This document shows positions 7,804-16,800 of a DNA stretch of 64,000 nt, one piece after another. Under the pieces are notes generated by a model. That model saw only the letters and a program-made list of their open reading frames with translations. It had not been told where the DNA came from and did no database searches. The translations under genes were made by a program, and so were the position numbers. Position 1 is the first letter of the stretch. Each line of letters opens with the position of its first letter. Where the stretch lies: assembly GCF_003933735.1 (NCBI RefSeq), contig NZ_RSED01000001.1, positions 410,704-474,703 on the forward strand, written 5' to 3'. Origin of the DNA: Aquabacterium soli. Lineage in GTDB: Bacteria; Pseudomonadota; Gammaproteobacteria; Burkholderiales; Burkholderiaceae_C.

Positions 7804-10800
7804 TCAGGGCGCGTCCTGCTCCCTTTCCTTGTCCTTGCGGTCCTTGGCCTTCTGATCGCTTGTGGGTGTGTCTGTCTTGCTGCCCGTGGCATCGCTGGCA
7901 GGCAGTGCATTCGAAGAGGCTGCGCTGGCGGCCGTGGAGGCTTCACCAAAGCCCAGAAGATCGACGGTCAGCAAAGAGGACGTTTCCTTCGCGCCTACAC
8001 CTATTGCCTCAGCTGCCTGGGCCACACCAGCCGCCGTGTCGGCAACCTTGGGCGTCAAGCTCACGTTGGGGGTGGGGGGAGGCGAGGTTGCCGCACCGGT
8101 AATGTTGTCGGCGCCGATCACAATGGGAGAGCCAATTTCAGGGGGTTCGGCGCTGATGACGAATGCATCCAACGCGCGGATCTCACCATTCGGGGCATAG
8201 AGGCCCATCCTGGTTGTCACGTCGGCCGGCGGCTCTACGACCTGGAGGCCACTGCCCGAGGTGGGGGGCTGGCCCTGTGTGACAACCGTGCCGGTAGCCG
8301 GATCGAACATTCGAACCGGAGTTGGCTTGGTCACGATGGTGTTCGAGCCCTTGCCCGAGTCGATGTCACCATCCATGGTGTAGATGTACAGGTTGCCGCG
8401 CCCCACGACAATGACCTTCTGATCGCCAACGAGGAAGTCGCCACCTGTCAGGGATCGGAAACTGCCACCTTGGAAGTTGATGAAGCCTGCGGGCTGGTCG
8501 GCGGCGCTGGGCAAGCCGGCCGCCACCTGGCCTGCGGCGATCACGTCGATGCCGCCTTTGCTGTTGTCCACCTGTCCCGATGTCGATCCGCCACCGACGC
8601 CCAAGTTGTGCACCTTGGCGTTGGTCAGATCGATGTCACCGTTGCGGTGGAAGCTGGCACCCAGGCCCGCCAGGTCTGCCACACCTGCCGCTTGGTCAAA
8701 CAAGCCCTTGCGTTGGGTGGCGCGTCGGGCTTCCTCACCGGCATTGTCCGAGGCGGCGATCGCGATGGCCTGGCCGGCCAGGGCCCTGATCTGCTGCCAC
8801 ATGGCCTCCTGCTTCAGACGCAGGAAGGGCTCGGACCGGTAGTAGGCATCGGTTCGGCCAGCCTGATCGGGCAGGTAGCGCGCCACGAAGGCGGCGTTGA
8901 GGTAGCGGTTGACGGCTTCGACCTGGTGCTCATCCGTCAGGCTTCGGAAGGTGCCCAACGCCGTGTCGAAGCTGACCTCAGCCCAACTGCTGGCACCACC
9001 CGGAACGGGCAACTGGCTGTCTGCCAGTGCGCGGTTCATGGCATCACGCAGCGCTGGATCGCTGCCATGAAGTTCGATCAGCTTGTCGCTGTTGAGGGAG
9101 CGGTCATTGCCGGCCGACAGTGTGATCTTGGCGGACTGCTCAGGCAGAGCCGTGTTGATCTGGTTGGCCACGGCCACCACGCCCAGGGACTGGTTGAGCA
9201 GGATGTCCCTGCCGGCTTCGACGTGCAGCGCGCCCGGGCCACCGATGACGATCTGGCTGCTGGTGTCGATGCCACCGATGATGTCGCGTCCTGCCTTCAC
9301 GATCGTCACATCGTCGTCGGTGAAGTTCTGCCCGATGAAGGCCGGGTTGATCAGGTCACGCCCAGCGACGATCTCCGTGGGACGGTTGCTGCGCAGGAAA
9401 GGGTTGGCCGACGTGCCGTCCTCGGTCTGCCGGTCGAAAATGATGTCTCGCCCGGCATGGACACGGACGACGTTCTCATTGGCCTGCTGCCCCAGGTCGT
9501 AGATGGCGTTCGCTTGCAGGACACTCATGTCGCTGAAGACACGGAGCCCGTTGGCGTTGGCCGCGGCGGCACTGCCAGCGGGTGCCAGGCTGGTGTTGAG
9601 GCCAGAGAGGTTGAAGCTCGTGGCGGCTGTCGAGGCATTACCCGACACCAGCGCTGGCTGCGCGGCGCTGGGAAGCCCCAGTTGGGCCTGTGCGGCATCG
9701 ATCAACTGCACATGGCCTTGCAGAACCACATCCTGGTCCGCATACACGTTGAAGTCGGACATGGCGGACGGCATGACGTAGAGCGGCGATGCGGGACTGG
9801 AGGTGCTGCCGCCGTCGGACAAGGCCAGGCCGACTCGGTTGAACGTCACATCACCTTGCAGGCTGGTGACGTGGACCACCGGGGGCGCGATGCTCGCCAG
9901 GTAGGAGGCGTTGGACGTGACGGAGCCCGTCATGGACATCGTTTCCGTGGCGGAGGTCTTGTGCATCAGGTTGAGTGCCTGGGCATTGGCCTCCCAGTTG
10001 ACATCCCCCTTCAGCGAGCTCAGCGATACCCCTGCGTCCTGTGCGTAGGTGAAGTAGAGCGAAGCCGTCGTCGCACTCAGGCCCGAGGCGGCGCCACTGA
10101 CAGAGCCGGTGTTGACCGGGCTGCTGCCGTTGGCGCGGAAAGGCATGATGGTCGGATTGAACACGTAGGACACCGTCAGGTCGTCCAGTGCGGACACATC
10201 CCAATGGCCATTCATCAGACCCAGCATCGTGCCGGGTTCATACACCATGGTGGTGTCCGGAGCCGTGCCGTCGGCCACGCTGTCCGCGCCGCGATTGAGT
10301 GAACCGCCAGCCGTGATGCGGCCCGCACCCCGTCCCAGGAAGTACACACCGCCATCGATGTTGCGGCCAGCGATCACCTCGATGTTGCCGCCATTGAGTT
10401 CCTTGAGGGAGGTCTGCACCACCTGGCCGTTGTCATCGATCATCTGCACCGAGCGAGCGTTGGTGGGCGCCACGACGGCCACGTTGCTGATGTCCTGGCC
10501 TGCCGTCACGCTGATGTTGCCGCCACCGAACGAACCGAAGCCTTGGCGGAAAGCGTTGAGCCCCGTCCACCAGGCCACCGGCACACGCTGCGTGGCCAGT
10601 GCAGCGTTGGGGTTGCCGCCGTGATAGAAGTAGTTGCCCGTCATCTGACTGACCTGCTGCGGTGTAAGCGTCGTCACGCCGTCGACGGTGCTCACGGCGG
10701 CATAGCTGCCCACGTTGCCGCCTGCGGCCACCGTCAAGCGGCCACCGCGCTCGGTGAAGCGCGCATTGGCGTAGGCGGTGGTGGCCGCGCCCGTCGTGGT

Positions 10801-13800
10801 GAAGCGCTCATTGGTCGCCAGGGCCGAGGTGCGCCCCGCCACATAGATGGCCGATGTCGTGGCCAGCGTCGGTGCCATCAGGCGGACATCACCCGATGCG
10901 TGCACGTCGATGGAGCCTGCGGTGGTGCGGATGATCTTGCCGCCGGCAAGCGTGAAGTGTCCTTTCGAGGCATCGGCCTTTGTGGCCGAGAGCTTGGCCG
11001 ATGAGGTGTCGGCCCCGGCAACGAAACGCATGGAGGTGGCATCGCCCGCGGCCGTGCTCAGCGTGGTGCCCGACAGCGTGAAGCCATCGCTGATGGTGCT
11101 GTTGACGTTGAGGTCGCCGGCGGCGCGGACGGTCAGGGCCAAAGGCTCTGTGCCGGCGCGCACCGTGCTCAGGTTGATGTCGGTCCCGTTGCCGATGGTC
11201 AGGTTGCCCAGGGTCTGAATCTCGACGCCCGCCTTGACATGCGCTTCGCTGCGGCCCGTCAGGCCCAGCTTGGCCAGGGCCTTGGCCTTGTTGGTGGCTG
11301 TGGCGAAGGTGGCGGCATCGGCGGCCAGGCTGGTCAGCCCCCATGCCGTGCTGGTGCTGTTTCCAGCCACCAGGCTGGTGTGCCATGTGGTTGGGGATGC
11401 CGTCGAAGCATCCTTGTAGACGCGCACGGCTTCGATCTCGATCTGCCCGGCCTGCAGTGTCAACTTGGCATCTGCGGGATCGGTGACCGAGGCAGGCAAC
11501 AGGCCCACGTTCACGTCGCCTGTGTAGGCGCCATTGGCATGGCGGGTCTGGCCCGCCCGGATGACGATGCGGCCGTCGGCAGCATCGTTGGCGCTGTCGG
11601 CCTTGATGGTGGCCTTGCCCAGCAGCACCTGCCCGTCCGTGGAGGACAGCAGGATGTCGCCACCATTGGCCCCGTCACGGGTGGACTGGGCCAGCACCTG
11701 CGCGCCGGTCTGCACGGTTAGGTCGCCCTTGGCCTGCAATTGCACCACGCCGCCCTGCGGCACGGTGGCGTCGATCAGGGCTTGGCTGCCCAGGTCGAGC
11801 TTGCCGCTGTCCGAGGTCAAGGCCACCATGGCCGCCTTCACCGTGGTGTTCAGGGCCAGGTCGGTGCCACGCACGCGCACGTCCACCGCGCGGTGGCCCG
11901 TGCCGCTGGCGTTGCGACTGATGTCCAGCAGCTTGTCCAGGCCGGTTTGCGCCGCCTGTGCATTGGCGCTGGCCGCGGCCTGGGCCGCGGCATCCAGCGT
12001 CAACTGGCGTGCATCGACTGTCAAGGAGCCACCTTTGCCGCTGGCGGCTTCGAGGTTGATGTCCGCGTTGGCGCCAATCACCAGGGCACCATCCGCCGCG
12101 CTGGCCGCTTTCAGCGAGATGCTGCCAGCGTAGGGGTTGTCGCCAGCGTAGCCTGTGGGCATCACCGGGGCAGTGGCCGACAGGTGGCCATCGACCACCA
12201 GGCGGCCGGTCTGGGCCTCGGCAGTGATCTGGCCACCGCCAGAGGCCACGGCGTAGCTGTCGGATACCTGGCGCAGTCGCCCGTCTACACGGGTTTGTGA
12301 GCCAGTGGCGAAGACCACGGTGTCGCTCTGGCCAGCCAAGCCACGTCCCAGCAGGTTCAGTCGACCTGCCTCGATGTCGATGAGGCCGTTCTGCGTGACG
12401 ATGCCCCCCGACAGGCCCAGCTTGCCGCCAGCGCCCAGGGATTCGTTGAGTGACTTGCCTGCCGCGTGGCGCTCGACCGTCAGGGTGCCGGTGGCGTCGG
12501 CCTGCTGATCCGAGGTGCTGGAGGCTGTGACGCGCGCCGCGCGCAGGGTCAGGTCGCCCTGAGCGAGGGTCTGGCCGCGTCCCGTGAACACGATGTCGCC
12601 GGTGCTTTCCAGGAGGCTCTTGGCAAAGCCCAGGCGCTGGCCGGCCAGCGCACCGGCGGCCTGGTCCTTGGCGAGAGATGCGTCGATCGTCAGGCCGCCT
12701 GTGTGCCCGTCCCGCAGAACGGGTTGTGCCAGGATCTGCAGAGACGATGCGCCTTGCTCGACCTGGGACTGGGCATCGGTGGGGGCTGTGCGGCCGGAGC
12801 TGTTGGCCAGGACCACATCGCGGGCACGCACCACGACGGTGTCGGCGGAGGTGCCAAGGCCCAGCAACTGTGGCGCATCCAGCGTCAGGCTGCTCATCCC
12901 GGCGGAGCCCAGTTGCGCCGAGCCGTGGAAATCGATGCTGCTGTAGGAGCGCAGCTTGAGGCGGTCTGCCTGGTTGGCGGCGGCCAGCAGGTCGCCACTG
13001 ATCGACAGGGTGGACGCGTCCGTTGATGCCGCCGGATCCGCGCCCACGGCCACCCGCTTGCCACCCAGGCTCAGCGAGCGTGTGGCCAGGTCGGTGGATT
13101 CGGCCATGGCCAGCACGTTGGTGGCATCGAGTTGCACCGAATTGCCCTTGAGCACGACTTGGCTGCTGGCGCTGCTTTGTCCGATCACCAGATTGCCCTG
13201 ATCCACGCCGGTGGCACCAGTCACGCTGATGTCGGTGTTGGCCAGGTGGCCCACCTGCAGGGCGGCGCCGTCGCCTTCGATCACGTAGCGGCGCGTGGCG
13301 CCCGTGTCCGCGCCGGTGGACTGCAGCGTCAGGCCGCTCTCGACCGTCACGGTGCTCTTGGCCACGGCCAGCAGTTCGCCTGTGGTGCTCAGCACATTGC
13401 GTGATGCCACGGGCTGGCCATTGGCGTCCACGTCGGCCTGGAAGGTGATGCTGTCTGCTGCGCGCGTGACGGTGATGCTGCCGTCGTTGTTGGTCTTGCG
13501 CGTGCCGCCCAGCAGGATGCTGTCGGCCCCCAGGGCATTGAGTTGTGCCAGGCCGACGCTCTTGGCCCCCGTGGGCACGGCCTGTGTGGTGTCGGCCTGC
13601 ACCACCATGTTCGCCATGGACAGGTCGAACTGGCCGCCCTTGAGTGCCTCGCTGGCCTTGCCCGCGAAGTTGAAGCGCGCGGCCCAGTCGAAGGCGTGGT
13701 CCGACACCAGGCTCACTCGGCCGGCATCACCCGGTTTGAACAGGGTGTCGCCACTGCGGTTGGACAACTGCGCCTGGTAGGCATTGCCCGAGGTCACGAT

Positions 13801-16800
13801 GATCTCGGACTTCTTGCGGAAGGTGGATTCGGGCTCGAGCGTGAGCGCCAGGCGCTGGTCACCACCCCCGTTCTGCAGGGTGCCCGTGGTGGTGCGGTGG
13901 CCGGACACGATGACCGATCCATCGTCGTTCCTGATGGCCATGGGCATGGGCGTCGTCACGTTCAGCGACGTGGCGCTGACCAGCACGGCGCCGGGCAGGA
14001 TGCCGTAGCGGGCATCCATCAAGGTGTACGTGCCGGCTTTCAGTACGCTGTTGCTGGTGGCAATGGTGACCTGGTCACCGGGTTTCAGTGTCGATCCGAG
14101 CTTGTGTGTCGTGGCGTTGATCTCGGCATCCGTCGGCGCAAAGTCGTACCCGTAGTTGGGCACGATGGCGAAGACGTTCTTGCGCAGGAAGGTGTCGGTG
14201 GTGCCGCCCACGCCCTGCTTGAACTCCCACGCCAGGATGTCGCCCCCCGCGCTCACGTCCACCGAAGCCTGGTTGCTCAGGCTCAGGGTCTTGCCGTTGA
14301 GGGTGATCTGCTTGTTCACCGGCAACTTCGTCAAGTCGATGACGGTGTTGTTGTCGGATGGGGCCAGATTGGCCGCTTCGCCGCTTGCGGCGGTGGTGCC
14401 CTGGGTGCCATAGACCCAGCTGGTCTGGTTGAGCGTGCTGCCCACCGGCACCTGGGTGCCGTCGCCCGAGATGGACAGGGCCGCGCGCTCTGTCAATGTC
14501 AGGGTGTTGGCCTGCACATCGATGGTGCCGAAGGGCTGGCGCACGGTGCCATCCAGGATGACCTCGCCGGCCTTGATGTTCAGTGTGGCCAGTGCCGACA
14601 GCGGTGTCTGGCTGGTGCTGCCCGCCCTGGGGGCGCTCACGGTCAACTTGCCGCCTGGGGCCGTGCCTTGCGCGTCGAAGCCCTTCACGCTGAAGTCGCT
14701 CAGCGTGGTGGCGTAGACCTGCCCCGCCACCAGGTTCAGATCGCCCGTGAAGCTGAGTTGCCCCTTCAGGGCCGCGCTGCTTGAAGAACTCTGGCCCACG
14801 AGGCGGATCTCGCCGTTGGTGCGCCCGAGGGCGGTCGAGGCGGTGGGCGACAGGGTGGCGTGCAGATCGAGCTTGTCGACGCCCATCACTGCGGTGTTGC
14901 CCACCAGCTCGATCAGGCCTGCCTGCACCTCCAGGGTGCCGGTGCCGCCCAGCTGGCCCTGCTCGGCGCGCTTGCTGGCCGTTTCCACCTGCGGGGCCAA
15001 GGGCAGGCTGTCGCCGACCTTGGTCTTGGGGCCGATGCTGACCTGGTGGGCCTGGATGAGATGCGATGCACCATCGGCCACGTCGACCACCGAGGTGTTG
15101 AGCACGATCGATTGCAGCCGGGTGCGGTCGTTGGCGGCCACCAGATGGGCCCCGGCATTGAGCTGCACGCTCTCGTCTGCACGCAACTGGATGCGGTCGA
15201 AGCCAGAGCCATTGAGCAATTCGGCCGAGACCACGCCTTCGCCGAACTTCAGGCCTGACGCTGCCAGCCGTCGCGCTTCCTCTTGCGTACCTGTGATGCG
15301 GATGGCGCGCTTGCCGGCCGCCTCGCCATCGGGGTACTGGGCAGAGGCCGCGGCCGGGTCTGTGCGATCCACCAGCCCTTCCTGGCTCAGTGCGATGTTG
15401 ATGATGCCCCCAGCCACCGAAGCATTCGGTGCCTTGGCTTCCACGGTGCCCGACAGCTGGAAGCCATCGGTGGACATGATGTTGAGCGTGCCCGCGCCTG
15501 CGCTGATCAGGCTCTTGCCGGGCAGGGCGCTGCGGTCCAGCAGACCGGTGGCGCCATTGAGGCGGATCGTGGCCGCTTCGTCCATGATGAGCTGGCCACG
15601 CGTGGCCGTGCCATCGCTGCCACCCAGCGTGACGGTGCCGCCTGCCAGCACCTCGCCTACCTCGCGTGAAGGCTGGCCTGGCAGGCCGCCGTCGGCGCTG
15701 TAGCTCTTGACGGTGCCCGACACTTCAATCAATGAACCTGCCGCCAGGTGGATGCGCTGGCCGGCCAGGTAGCCCACCGATTCGACATCGGTGCCACCTG
15801 CTGATGCGCCCCGTGCGCCCAGCAGCCGCAGGTTGACCTTGCCGGCCAGTGCTTGAAGGGCGCCAGCCATCTCGATGCTGCCCCCCGCGCTCAGGTTGAT
15901 GCTGCCGCCGATGCCCATGTCCAGCAGCGCACCCTGCCCAATGGACAGGTTGGCCCCCTTCGCCAGCCCAAAGGTGGACGCCGTAGCCGTGCCAGGCTCG
16001 GTCTTGGCGCTCAGAGTGAGGTTGAGTCCTTGGCGCCGACCGGTGTCCAGCACGGTCAGCTCATACGGCAACGCCGACAAACCGCCCAGGCGTGCCGCAG
16101 TGGCCACCATGTTGACCAGTTGTGGGCGCACCTGTGCCCCCGCCTGCACATCGATGTGGCCGATCGATGCCACATCCAAGGTGCCGAAGCCGCGCTCGGC
16201 GAACAGGTTGGTGCCGATCGAGAAGGCACTTTCACGGCTGCCGCCGATGAGCACCGCCGGCAAGCCCGACAGCTTGAGCGTGCCTCCAGCGCTGAAGTCA
16301 TATCCGCTGAGCAGACCGCCGAGTGTGAGGGTGCCCTCAGGGGGCTGCGTCCTGTCGGCATACTGCTGGTTGATGGCCAGGCTGACCGTGCCGGCGGTGC
16401 CTTGCACCAGGGTGCCGGCGCTGGAGCGCCAGGCGGCCCCCGAGACGTTGATCTGGCTATCCTGCGCCATGATCAGGCTGCGGGCCGCCTCCACGGTGAC
16501 GGTGCCACCCTTGCGCGCGATACCGTCGTTGGCAGGGGCTGCCGTCACGCGCTCATCGCGCACCGTGCCCGCGGCGTCCAGCACGGCATGGCGGCCCAGC
16601 ACCACGTCGGCATCGACCTGTCGCGCCTTGAGTGTCAGCGTGCCGCCAGCGGAGGTGATGCGGCCATCGATCTGGATGCCTGCGAGGGCGTTGACCTCGA
16701 AGCTGCCGCCGGATGCCAGCTTGATGGTGGGGCGATCGCCCGCGTCGGCAGCGCCCACCGTCACGGTGTTGGCCTGAAGGCTCAGGCCCGCCAGGCCAGC

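Noticed and set aside
7795..10302. Long open frame of 835 codons on the plus strand, antisense to tpsA
   Set aside because: Composition is Gly/Arg/Val/His-rich without domains, as expected from the antisense of a high-GC gene. The minus-strand frame has clear TPS features throughout.
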